From assembly GCA_943842505.1 (NCBI GenBank), contig CALTDI010000010.1, forward strand, positions 1-64,000: 64,000 nucleotides of DNA, given 5' to 3'. Shown here in pieces: positions 8,370-15,078 of the stretch. The first letter of the stretch is position 1. Each line of letters starts with the position of its first letter. Source of the DNA: an uncultured Pseudomonadales bacterium (GTDB lineage Bacteria; Pseudomonadota; Gammaproteobacteria; Pseudomonadales; Pseudohongiellaceae). The translations under genes and the position numbers were made by a program. The notes under the pieces are model-generated. The model did not search any database. It was given only the letters and a program-made list of their open reading frames with translations, and was not told the DNA's origin.

Positions 8370-8434
8370 GGACTCATAATCCGTTTGTCCGGGGTTCGAG
8401 TCCCTGTGGGCCCACCAATTAAATCAATGAGTTA
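8370..8434 (+). repeat. tRNA-derived attachment core, copy A
   Basis: These 65 bp match the minus strand of 25576-25640 with only a few differences. They cover the anticodon loop through the 3' CCA of the CAU tRNA plus 17 bp beyond. The 5' half of a tRNA is missing, so it is not a gene. The copy is in inverted orientation relative to the tRNA at 25593-25669. It restores a fully paired T-stem (CGGGG with CCCTG), unlike the copy in the tRNA gene. Confidence 0.75.
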
Positions 8435-8702
8435 GAGCTTGCCACTCTGCTCAGCATCCAACATCGAATCTACGATGTAACGGCGGATGTAAGAACTATT
8501 TTACCATATAGGCCAGGTAACCAATACTAGCTTTGCGGTTCGAGCACTACAATCTCGCTCTCTGTTTCGGCTTCTCGAAACCATACCCCCCACCCCTTAA
8601 AACCTCAAAACGGCCATATCCAGACCCCACCCCCGGGGGTACCCCCACTTGCACAGAAAGGTTCCCTATTTTGCTAGTACATAGTAATTTGGACGAAAGA
8701 TT
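8373..8702 (+). repeat. 330-bp leader repeat, copy A
   Basis: It begins with the attachment core and runs to just before the MBL-fold gene. It is about 95% identical by eye to 10990-11318. Inside are an ACATCG/CGATGT hairpin, a run of CCCCACCCC motifs, the palindrome ACCCCCGGGGGT, and a TTGCAC-containing AT-rich end that may hold a promoter. An open frame at 8533-8718 within it is not a gene. Shortened relatives head the next cargo units (12662-12773, 14872-14990). Confidence 0.8.
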
Positions 8703-8720
8703 TGCCCCTGGAGAATAACA

Positions 8721-9587
8721 ATGAAAAACTTATTGTTTTTACTCACTTTAATTGTGTTACCTGTCTTTGCTCAGGAAGAAGGAGCAAAAAACTGTGGTGC
8801 AAACGATTTCGCCCTACAAATTCTTGGCTCTGGTGGTCCTTTCGGCAATGGTAGAGCATCCGCGGGTTATTTGTTGTGGATAGACGGCCAAAGCAGAATC
8901 ATGATCGATGCTGGTGGCGGTACCTTTGCGCATTTTCATGAAGTAGGGGCAAATATAGCGGACCTTCAATTGTTGGCTATTAGTCATTTCCATCCAGATC
9001 ACTCCGCGGAATTACCAGCATTACTGTGGCCTCAGAACGGCCCATTGACGATTGTTGGGCCCTCGGGTGACAAAGCGTTCCCCTCTATCGCGGAATTCAT
9101 TGATGGGCTCTTCGGTATTGACGGCGTATTTCGGGTTTTGAATGACAGATTTCAGTTCCGAACAATCGAAGTGGACATTAATGACGAAGCCTCAGAAATC
9201 CTAAATGAAAGGTCTGTTGTTGTTGGATCGCTTGGGGTCCCTCATGGTGATGTTCCTGCTCTGGGTTTTCGGGTAGAAATCGGCGGCCGGAGCATAGCGT
9301 TCAGCAGCGATCAAAATGGAACCGATCCTAGCTTCGTAGAATTTGTTAAGGATGTGGACTTGTTGGTAGTGCATTTTGCGGGCAACGAAGATGGATCGGG
9401 AAGAGCTGATTTGCACGCCAAGCCGAGCGTCTGGGGAAAGATTGCAAACGAAGCGGAAGTCGGCCGCTTGATATTAAGTCACCTCTCTATCAATCAAAAT
9501 TTCGAATCTAATTTGGTTGCGTTAAAAGAAGTTTACTCTGGACCGCTCACGATAGCTGAAGACCTTATGTGTATGCCGGTCGAGTAA
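8721..9587 (+). CDS. Secreted MBL-fold metallohydrolase
   Basis: The 288-residue protein starts with a signal peptide (MKNLLFLLTLIVLPVFAQ, cleavage after about residue 18). Its metallo-beta-lactamase core has the metal-binding motif H89-F-H-P-D-H94, then a GVPHGDVPALGF histidine, FSSDQNG (metal-bridging Asp) and LILSHLS. The layout and the VGPSGDKAF strand resemble the RNase Z/arylsulfatase-like branch rather than true beta-lactamases. The periplasmic location speaks against tRNA processing. GGAGA lies 7 bp before the ATG. It is the first gene of the unit headed by repeat copy A. The substrate is unknown. Confidence 0.8.
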   Translation: MKNLLFLLTLIVLPVFAQEEGAKNCGANDFALQILGSGGPFGNGRASAGYLLWIDGQSRIMIDAGGGTFAHFHEVGANIADLQLLAISHFHPDHSAELPALLWPQNGPLTIVGPSGDKAFPSIAEFIDGLFGIDGVFRVLNDRFQFRTIEVDINDEASEILNERSVVVGSLGVPHGDVPALGFRVEIGGRSIAFSSDQNGTDPSFVEFVKDVDLLVVHFAGNEDGSGRADLHAKPSVWGKIANEAEVGRLILSHLSINQNFESNLVALKEVYSGPLTIAEDLMCMPVE

Positions 9588-9602
9588 ATCGGATAATTTT
9601 GA

Positions 9603-9900
9603 ATGCCTACAATCGATATTCAAGTCAGAGACATCCTACAAAGCGGCGCAGACATCGTGGTCTTCTCTGCTCACCCAAGTCTTCTAAAGGGTAGCGGTGT
9701 CTCGGGTTTATTGCATAGAGCAGCCGGGCCTAAACTTGAACTGCTCGCAAAATCACTTGGCCCAATTACATCGGATCAGTCGGCGATTACCTCTGTATTA
9801 ATCCAGAGATTTCTACTCTAACATATTTGTTCGCGTCCACCGCTGCGTGAAGAACGCTATTTGAGCGCGCTTGCAGTTAGATATTGCACATTCCGGATTA
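9603..9900 (+). pseudogene. Truncated macrodomain gene
   Basis: The first 60 residues (MPTIDIQVRDILQSGADIVV, then SAHPSLLKGSGVSG and LLHRAAGPKLE) closely parallel the macrodomain at 7375-7869. The frame then departs and stops at 9821. Beyond it, another frame gives LREERYLSALAVRYC at about 9840-9895, which resembles the SPEEKSLLGSAYRSAL part of the relative. I infer a frameshifted and 3'-truncated copy lacking the second phosphate-binding loop. It follows the MBL-fold gene by 15 bp. Confidence 0.6.
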
Positions 9901-9964
9901 TATGTTGTTAGCATAATATGGTTGGGGAAAACTGATTTCGCTCACAATGAGGAGAATCTACTCT

Positions 9965-10438
9965 ATGAATATTACTAGTGCAGTATCGCTCGGAGGGCTG
10001 ACTAACTTGCTGGGCACTATAGGTGTTATAGGCTCTTTAATCTTCGTTGGCCTTGAGCTACAGCAATCACAGCGAATAGCTCTAGCGGGCCAACAGCAAG
10101 CCAGAACCGAGCTTAATTCAAGCCGACTGCTCGCTGAATTGGAGTTGATGGGTTCTATGGGCGAAGAAGCGATCACTTCAGGATTAGACTGGGATGAGAT
10201 GACCCCAGAGCAGAAGGTGATTCGTGAGCAAATTCAGCGTTGGTTTTGGACATTGAACGAGAATAATTTCATACAGAATGAAATGGGTCTTCTTAACGAT
10301 GACCTATGGGCGCAAGTTGAAAGATATATTAATGCTCGTTATTCAGAATGCCATCTAAGGCCTATTTATGAAGGTATGGTTAGCTACAGGCCATTAATGG
10401 ACTATATCGATGATCTACCAGACAGGTGCGCCCAATGA
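9965..10438 (+). CDS. Single-span membrane protein, first of a paralogous pair
   Basis: A 157-residue protein with one N-terminal membrane segment containing LLGTIGVIGSLIFVGLELQQ and a cytoplasmic or periplasmic helical tail. The start at 9965 is preferred because GAGGAG lies 10 bp upstream. The pattern G-x-I-G-S-L-x-F-V-G-L-x3-Q recurs in the next gene, and both tails share a W-x2 ...(C/S)H(L/I)RPI...L.YL..LP motif near the end. The family is known to me only as hypothetical membrane proteins of marine bacteria. Its stop overlaps the next start (ATGA). Confidence 0.6.
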   Translation: MNITSAVSLGGLTNLLGTIGVIGSLIFVGLELQQSQRIALAGQQQARTELNSSRLLAELELMGSMGEEAITSGLDWDEMTPEQKVIREQIQRWFWTLNENNFIQNEMGLLNDDLWAQVERYINARYSECHLRPIYEGMVSYRPLMDYIDDLPDRCAQ

Positions 10439-10914
10439 GAAAATTAGAAATCAATGACCTCATTCAAATTGCCGGCATGTTAGGAATTATTGGCTCTCTT
10501 GTCTTTGTAGGCCTCCAGATGAAACAAACGCAGACCATAGCGCTTGGAGAGCAGGTACAGGCTAGAAATCAAATGCTTTTAGATAGTCAGCTCATATTGC
10601 TTGGCGATGAGCATATTGGCAGAGAATTAATGAATAAATCTAACATTGCTGTCCTTAACCCAATAAATCTGTCAGACGAAGTGAGTGCAGTATGGCGCGC
10701 AATGATTACTGTGAGAGGCGTGACTATACAAAATGCGTTTCAGCAATATCAATTAGGCCTTCTACCAGAGGATGTTTGGCAGCAAGCTAATCAAAGAATC
10801 TCGCTCCATTGGGATAATTGTCACATTCGGCCTATTTGGACAACTGTCGTTATTCCTTCATTTTTAGATTATCTGCATAGTTTGCCAGAAGACTGCCTCT
10901 CAAATTTTGATTAA
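10435..10914 (+). CDS. Single-span membrane protein, second of a paralogous pair
   Basis: A 159-residue paralogue of the preceding protein: N-terminal membrane segment (MLGIIGSLVFVGLQMKQTQ), helical tail, and CHIRPIW with LDYLHSLPEDC at the end, against CHLRPIY with MDYIDDLPDRC in the partner. The ATG at 10435 overlaps the previous TGA, so translation is probably coupled; a GTG at 10426 is also open. The pair may form a hetero-oligomer. The function is unknown. Confidence 0.6.
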   Translation: MRKLEINDLIQIAGMLGIIGSLVFVGLQMKQTQTIALGEQVQARNQMLLDSQLILLGDEHIGRELMNKSNIAVLNPINLSDEVSAVWRAMITVRGVTIQNAFQQYQLGLLPEDVWQQANQRISLHWDNCHIRPIWTTVVIPSFLDYLHSLPEDCLSNFD

Positions 10915-10989
10915 AATTATCATGCTCTTTCTTCGGATTCTATGATGTCAGATACTTTGCTTCAGCTCAGAGTGCGCCGGTTCCACTGC

Positions 10990-11318
10990 CTCATAATCCG
11001 TTTGTCCGGGGTTCGAGTCCCTGTGGGCCCACCAATTAAATCAATGAGTTAGAGCTTGCCACTCTGCTCAGCATCCAACATCGAATATACGATGTAACGG
11101 CGGATGTAAGCACTAGCTTACCATATAGGCCAGGTAACCAATACTAGCTTTGCGGTTCGGCGCTACAATCTCGCTCTCTGTTTCGGCTTCTCGAAACCAT
11201 ACCCCCCACCCCTTAAAACCTCAAAACGGCCATATCCAGACCCCACCCCCGGGGGTACCCCCACTTGCACAGAAAGGTTTCCTAATCTGCTAGAACATAC
11301 TATTCTGGACGAACGATT
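10990..11318 (+). repeat. 330-bp leader repeat, copy B, with attachment core
   Basis: A direct repeat of 8373-8702, starting with the tRNA-derived core (10990-11051) and ending near GGACGAACGATTAG. Its left flank differs completely from copy A and lacks the arm-like sites. With copy A it brackets a 2.6-kb unit (MBL-fold protein, macrodomain relic, membrane pair). The stretch 11319-11531 has short A+T-rich sequence and no supported gene. Confidence 0.8.
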
Positions 11319-11531
11319 AGGTATTTCTGAAAATTAGGCAAAGTAGAAATCCTGCGCGCCTAATGGTTATATCTGACGTTTTAAAGGAGTCTCAGTAACT
11401 CAAAGATGAAACGAGAGAAGTTGTAACGATTTAAGGAGTTGCTTGTCATCCGCAGTAACATTGTTATTGATGAATTGACTAGAGTTATTACGAGGTCAAT
11501 TTTGAATTCTGAAAATATCAGGAGAAATAGA

Positions 11532-12440
11532 ATGAAGAGCTTAACTTATAGAACCGCCATATTGGCAACTACTCTAATGATTGCTAGCTGCTCTGAAAGC
11601 CCAATCAATACAGATCAAGTTGACGAAGATACTGCAGCTAATTTGATGGACCAGTTTACAGCATCTTTTAGCGCTGCCTGGGCGTCGGGCGACGCCGAAG
11701 CGATAGGACAACTCTATAGTGAAGATGCAATTCGCATTGTATCTACTTCAGCTACTCCAACTTATGGTAGAGAAGCCATAATATCTGATTTTGCTGCTGA
11801 TTTTTCTAGTTCTAGCGGAGCGACAACAATTAAAGCAATTCCGGAAATAGCGAGGTTTGTCTCTGAAGACATTCTAATTGGAGCAGGAACCTATGAAGTA
11901 ATAAATACTGATGGAACTGTTGGAGCGATAGGTCTGTGGGGCAATGCGTTCCAGCTAAAATCTGACCGTCTCTTAATGCTTATGGAGTCGGCGGGTGACA
12001 TGGCTACTTCCGGAATGAATCCTAGTAGTTTAGCTATTCCGCAAGTCATAGATGCGGTTTATATGGGCCCGCGCGCTGATGAATTGAACCGAATTGTGAC
12101 GACTTATGAAGAAAACAATATTACCAATCCTGAGGCGGTAGCAGATTTATTTCTGGATGATGGGCTTCACGTTATTTCTGGGAATGGCCGAGTTATTTCC
12201 GGCAAGGAAGATATTTTGGAGTCGTTGACTACTAATGCGGTTCCCGGTGTTACTTTAGATGCCTGGAGTTATGGATATCGAGAGATAGGGAATTCTTTAG
12301 CCCTTGGCTGGGGTGGATATAACCTAACCGATTCTGACGGTACGACTATAGAGTATGGTCAGTGGGGCAATATAAATAAAATTACCGCTGACCGCGATAT
12401 GATAGTGATGGAGAGAGCAGGTCCATTTTCTGGGCAATGA
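11532..12440 (+). CDS. Lipoprotein with two NTF2-like (SnoaL/DUF4440) domains
   Basis: The chosen ATG at 11532 has AGGAGA 6 bp upstream and gives a lipoprotein signal ending in LMIAS-C (Cys about residue 17); the longer frame from 11439 lacks a ribosome-binding site. The 302-residue product then has two similar halves, about residues 30-145 and 170-300. Both follow the NTF2-like pattern: F...WASGDAEAIGQLYSEDAIRI...GREAI and ...AVADLFLDDGLHVISG...GKEDI. It should be a membrane-anchored periplasmic protein binding a small ligand. No enzymatic residues can be assigned. Confidence 0.65.
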   Translation: MKSLTYRTAILATTLMIASCSESPINTDQVDEDTAANLMDQFTASFSAAWASGDAEAIGQLYSEDAIRIVSTSATPTYGREAIISDFAADFSSSSGATTIKAIPEIARFVSEDILIGAGTYEVINTDGTVGAIGLWGNAFQLKSDRLLMLMESAGDMATSGMNPSSLAIPQVIDAVYMGPRADELNRIVTTYEENNITNPEAVADLFLDDGLHVISGNGRVISGKEDILESLTTNAVPGVTLDAWSYGYREIGNSLALGWGGYNLTDSDGTTIEYGQWGNINKITADRDMIVMERAGPFSGQ

Positions 12441-12592
12441 TCTTCATAGACTAGGTAGCGGGGCTCATAAAGCTCTGCTACCTTGGCGCTGCGCTCTTCG
12501 CGTATAGCCTGCGTTTCATTGCCGTGCTTGGTGTTGGCAGCTATCTGACGGGCTTTGCCTTGGTACGCCCTGAGCGTCCAGTAACCGCTTGA
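12440..12592 (-). pseudogene. Unidentified minus-strand gene remnant
   Basis: The minus strand holds an uninterrupted frame without a start that reads like real protein: YWTLRAYQGKARQIAANTKH, then GNETQAIREERSAKVAELYE. Its composition is unlike random sequence. I cannot name the family. It would be a relic of a gene once present where repeat copy C now begins. Confidence 0.25.
12454..12482 (+). terminator. Hairpin after the lipoprotein gene, possible terminator
   Basis: GGTAGCGGGGCT (12454-12465) pairs with AGCTCTGCTACC (12471-12482) over 12 positions, including two G-U pairs, around a 5-nt loop. It lies 14 bp after the stop codon, but only TT follows, so termination without Rho may be weak. 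Confidence 0.45.
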
Positions 12593-12661
12593 TCTGCATA
12601 TTCAGGGCCTCTGTGAAGTGCAAAGCCTGTATTGTAACCCCGCGTGTCAAGCGGACTCAGA

Positions 12662-12773
12662 CCCCACCCCCTAAAACCTCAAAATGGCCATATCCAGACC
12701 CCACCCCCGGGGGTACCCCCACTTGCACAGAAAGGTTCCCTAATTTGCTAGTACATACTATTCTGGACGAAAG
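12662..12773 (+). repeat. Leader repeat, shortened copy C
   Basis: It matches the last third of copies A and B: CCTC-AAAA-GGCCATATCC, the ACCCCCGGGGGT palindrome, CTTGCACAGAAAGGTTCC and CTGGACGAAAG. It lacks the attachment core. Its left neighbour (12630-12661) instead matches copy D. It heads the unit that starts at 12823. Confidence 0.75.
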
Positions 12774-12822
12774 GTCAGGTGAGCTTTGGAAAAAGCGATG
12801 AGGCAATAGGGAGGCACGATCT

Positions 12823-13116
12823 ATGCTTATGAATTTTAAGTTTTTACATCGCGTCAAAGCAAAATCGTTGCTCGTTTTTGGCTGGATAAATCGAGTCATA
12901 CTTGGAAATCGAAAGTTAACTATCAGTGTGGTGCCGGTATTTATTGAGGGTAAAGACCCGCTTGATGAACGGATTGAATTTTTTATCTCGAAAGAATCTG
13001 ATGACATAGGAGAAGCATATTATGAAGATGACGCATGTCCGCAGGAAAGGACCGAAACAACTAGCAGAGATAGCCAAGCGATTGACACCGGAGGAATTTG
13101 CGGAGTTGAGAGCTAG
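12823..13116 (+). CDS. Small hypothetical protein
   Basis: GGGAGG (12809-12814) lies 8 bp before the ATG. The 97-residue frame is basic and hydrophobic at the start (MLMNFKFLHRVKAKSLLVFG), then acidic. Its last 30 codons overlap the gene at 13022 in another frame and look out of place. The natural protein may therefore end near residue 68, or the overlap may be real. No family is recognised. Confidence 0.4.
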   Translation: MLMNFKFLHRVKAKSLLVFGWINRVILGNRKLTISVVPVFIEGKDPLDERIEFFISKESDDIGEAYYEDDACPQERTETTSRDSQAIDTGGICGVES

Positions 13117-13216
13117 CCCGCAGGAATCTAGTGAGCTAATGAAGAGTTTTCAGCGCCTGGCAGCTAAGCGAGTGATGGAGCGGCGCGGCCTCAAGTTCAA
13201 GACGACAGAGGATTAA
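13022..13216 (+). CDS. Small hypothetical protein
   Basis: A 64-residue basic, helical protein with LTPEEFAELRASPQESSELM and a KRVMERRGLKF tail. AGGAGA lies 10 bp before the ATG, a better signal than most genes nearby. It overlaps the preceding gene by 95 bp. The layout (basic ends, acidic middle helix) would fit an antitoxin or adaptor, but no partner toxin is visible. Confidence 0.45.
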   Translation: MKMTHVRRKGPKQLAEIAKRLTPEEFAELRASPQESSELMKSFQRLAAKRVMERRGLKFKTTED

Positions 13217-13267
13217 GTCTGGACTGAGAACAAATATATGAAACTAAGTGCATTACGGCCCTAGTGA

Positions 13268-13759
13268 GTGTCAGGCATGGTATTTGACGAAGAATACGAA
13301 GCGCGCAGGCTCAAAGACCTTCAGGTATGGCTCGCTGAAAATGTTATTGAAATCCCAGAGCCACAGGAAGTGACGCTCTTTGATTTTGAGATGAATTGGT
13401 CTAAGTGGTCTGGCAAATTTAAGGTCCGTTTCGACGAATTTGAGTGCCAAGATACATTTGGACTAGAAATGGAGATGACAGGCTTTCCTAAGTTTTATTT
13501 CCCGATGTTTACCTCGCCGTTAGGAGTTCCTGCGAGCTATAGGGCAATAGAGATTACTTCAAATACACACAATGCAATTAGTGAGGCGTTAAGGCTTACG
13601 TTTCCAAAGCTGAAACCTCTCGGAAAGAGCAGGGACACAGGGATACAAATTATGTATAACTCCCCGATAGAAGCGCGGCTTTCTAGGAATAAAATTGAAG
13701 AAACTGAATTATTAGTGGTAAAAGGATACTCGATCAGCGTACTGCTGTTAAATTTGTAA
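13268..13759 (+). CDS. Hypothetical protein
   Basis: A 163-residue frame with a GTG start (13268) or ATG (13277). The middle is rich in aromatic residues (FDFEMNWSKWSGKFKVRFDE, FPKFYFPMF), followed by a helical end. No signal peptide or known motif is seen. It precedes the secreted repeat protein by 16 bp on the same strand and may form an operon with 12823-14174. Confidence 0.45.
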   Translation: MSGMVFDEEYEARRLKDLQVWLAENVIEIPEPQEVTLFDFEMNWSKWSGKFKVRFDEFECQDTFGLEMEMTGFPKFYFPMFTSPLGVPASYRAIEITSNTHNAISEALRLTFPKLKPLGKSRDTGIQIMYNSPIEARLSRNKIEETELLVVKGYSISVLLLNL

Positions 13760-13775
13760 CCCTAAGGAGATAAAA

Positions 13776-14174
13776 ATGTTAAATATTATTCTTCGCAATG
13801 TTCTAATTATTTCTACTATGCTTACGCTAAGCACATTCGCTTCAGCTCAAACAACATATACAAAGATTGGTGGCATTACATTCGGTAGTGATGGATCGAC
13901 AGCGTCTACTATCGGGGGTACGACCTTTATCAATAAGAGCGACGGTACTACGGCTACAGCTCAGAAGGTGGGGGAGACTACCTTTATAAATAGCAGTGCC
14001 GGAGTAACAAGCACCATCAGTAAAGTAGGGAATACTAAATTCGTGAATAGTAGTGATGGTATAAGCAGTACTATTAATAAGGTTGGCAACACTACTTTTA
14101 TCAATAGCAGTACGGGATCGACAACAACAATCCAGGAGATTGGTAATATTCTATTTACCAACAGTACCGAATAA
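13776..14174 (+). CDS. Secreted protein made of 19-residue repeats
   Basis: AAGGAG lies 7 bp before the ATG. The 132-residue product has a signal peptide (cleavage after ...TFASA, about residue 25). The rest consists of four 19-residue repeats of the form T-T-F-I-N-x-S-x-G-x-T-S-T-I-x-K-V-G-N, with partial repeats at each end. The T/S/G/N-rich regular period suggests a beta-solenoid or beta-helix, as in some adhesins and ice-binding proteins. No cysteine or catalytic residue is present. The repeat is visible; the fold and role are inference. Confidence 0.65.
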   Translation: MLNIILRNVLIISTMLTLSTFASAQTTYTKIGGITFGSDGSTASTIGGTTFINKSDGTTATAQKVGETTFINSSAGVTSTISKVGNTKFVNSSDGISSTINKVGNTTFINSSTGSTTTIQEIGNILFTNSTE

Positions 14175-14193
14175 GGCGTGGAATTTTTGCCTA

Positions 14194-14221
14194 TTGACAG
14201 TTTAAGAAAATAGACTAAAAT
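14194..14221 (+). promoter_or_regulatory. Strong sigma-70 promoter for the structured RNA
   Basis: A perfect TTGACA (14194-14199) is followed after 16 bp by TAAAAT (14216-14221), 5/6 with the consensus. Transcription should begin near 14228. It lies between the secreted repeat gene and the cloverleaf RNA, and is the best promoter match I found in the accessory part. Confidence 0.65.
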
Positions 14222-14227
14222 TACCCC

Positions 14228-14354
14228 CAACATTAAGAGAGGGCTGACGCCCCGCCAACCTGCAGCTGTGCAAGGTGGTACTCCCGAAAGGAAATGTGGC
14301 CTTAAGGCAACGACAGCGTCAGCCTCCATTGGATAACCAACTGGGGGTTTTTTT
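14228..14354 (+). ncRNA. Structured leader or small RNA with four-way-junction fold
   Basis: About 125 nt from the promoter's start site to a T-run. A long helix pairs GAGGGCTGACGC (14239-14250) with GCGTCAGCCTC (14316-14326), with one bulged G. It encloses three hairpins: ACCTGCA/TGCAAGGT (14258-14276), TCC-CGAAA-GGA (14282-14292) and GCC-TTAA-GGC (14299-14308). The 3' strand of the long helix overlaps the 5' strand of the terminator by four bases (14323-14326), so the two are partly exclusive, as in riboswitches and attenuators. It ends directly at the ATG of the next gene. It matches no riboswitch or ribozyme I know. Confidence 0.6.
14323..14354 (+). terminator. Intrinsic terminator at the end of the structured RNA
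   Basis: CCTCCATTGG (14323-14332) pairs with CCAACTGGGGG (14337-14347) over ten pairs with one bulged C and an ATAA loop, followed by seven T residues (14348-14354). The A of the next gene's ATG is the following base. This would stop transcription before the gene unless the upstream helix forms instead. Confidence 0.75.
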
Positions 14355-14747
14355 ATGTCTAAAATAGCGACAAATATAGCGGATCACAAAAAATTTCAGA
14401 CTAACCAATTACGTCGGACTGAAATGGATAAGGAGTTAAGAGATAGTTTTGATCTTGGGCGGCATTGGTATTCAAGCGCCCCCGGGACGAGCTGGCGCAC
14501 CAACTACTGGGTGAAAATGCTGGATAAAAGAGCAAAGTACGAATTGTATTCATCTCAAGAGGAATCTATAGAAGAGCCAGTATACGCGGGGACTTTTACA
14601 CCAACTGAGCTTCGTGAATACTTTGATGGAGTGTCTTTTTTCGACCTAGATGAAGATTGTTGGAGAGAGATTGGATTAGGTTATACCGCAGATGTTATAG
14701 ATTTCATGGACATTGGTCATGACATAGGAAACATCTATGACTATTAA
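14355..14747 (+). CDS. Hypothetical protein downstream of the structured RNA
   Basis: A 130-residue acidic protein with aromatic-rich patches (GRHWYSS, SWRTNYWVKML) and a C-terminal run of D/G/I residues. No family is recognised. The ATG abuts the terminator's T-run with only GGGGG as a possible ribosome-binding site, so an internal Met (14424) could be the true start. The position suggests expression controlled by the RNA. The stop overlaps the next small gene. Confidence 0.5.
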   Translation: MSKIATNIADHKKFQTNQLRRTEMDKELRDSFDLGRHWYSSAPGTSWRTNYWVKMLDKRAKYELYSSQEESIEEPVYAGTFTPTELREYFDGVSFFDLDEDCWREIGLGYTADVIDFMDIGHDIGNIYDY

Positions 14748-14868
14748 CAAGAAAGAAGATACAGACTTAGAGTCCAATAACCCATTACTAAGGAAGATAG
14801 CTCAACTGAAATTGTCTGCGGCTAAATATATAGAAGAGGCAGAAGCAGAAGGCCCTCTGAAGCTCTAA
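14737..14868 (+). CDS. 43-residue small protein overlapping the previous gene
   Basis: ATG 14737 lies 9-10 bp after AGGA and overlaps the end of the preceding gene by 11 bp, a typical coupled arrangement. The product MTINKKEDTDLESNNPLLRK... is highly charged, with an amphipathic helix (KLSAAKYIEEAEAEG). The function is unknown. It may be a partner or antitoxin-like protein for the 14355 product, as inferred from the overlap only. Confidence 0.45.
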   Translation: MTINKKEDTDLESNNPLLRKIAQLKLSAAKYIEEAEAEGPLKL

Positions 14869-14871
14869 AGC

Positions 14872-14990
14872 CGGTATTGGCTGCCCCGCGTGCCAAGCAG
14901 GCTCTGACCCCACCCCCTATTTCTCATCAACCGCCCAGTCAGCACCACACCCTAGGGGCAAACCCCGATAAGTCAGAATGGTTCCATTGC
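14872..14990 (+). repeat. Leader repeat, diverged copy D
   Basis: The left part (CCCCGCGTG-CAAGC followed by CTGACCCCACCCCCT) matches the region just before copy C (12630-12674). The right part has a weaker echo of the C-rich palindrome (CCCTAGGGGCAAACCCC) and of AGAATGGTTCC. It heads the GST gene. Taken alone it would be a marginal call; position and the shared left part support it. Confidence 0.45.
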
Positions 14991-15078
14991 ACCCGTATAT
15001 ATATTATTCTGCTTGAGAGATAAGCTATTTGCCTAATTCACATTGAAGCCTATTTAATTGCATGAAGGAGATAGAAAA

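Noticed and set aside
8533..8718. Open frame inside repeat copy A (and a similar one at 12589-12801)
   Set aside because: The translations are proline-rich products of C-rich repeat DNA, lack ribosome-binding sites and differ between copies.
8370..11051. Two extra tRNA genes
   Set aside because: Copies A and B contain only the anticodon-loop-to-CCA half; no D-arm or 5' acceptor strand is present.
13860..14174. CRISPR-like short repeat array
   Set aside because: The periodic sequence is an in-frame coding repeat of 57 bp within a gene that has a signal peptide; the units diverge at the DNA level and there are no spacers.
14239..14295. Hammerhead ribozyme
   Set aside because: CTGACGC and CGAAA look suggestive, but the core CUGANGA is missing and the helices do not meet at the required junction.
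8373..14990. Superintegron-type cassette array with attC sites
   Set aside because: The repeats lack the RYYYAAC/GTTRRRY ends and the attC fold, and none of the recombinases shows the integron-specific patch that I can recognise. A new type of array remains possible and is reported as a finding.
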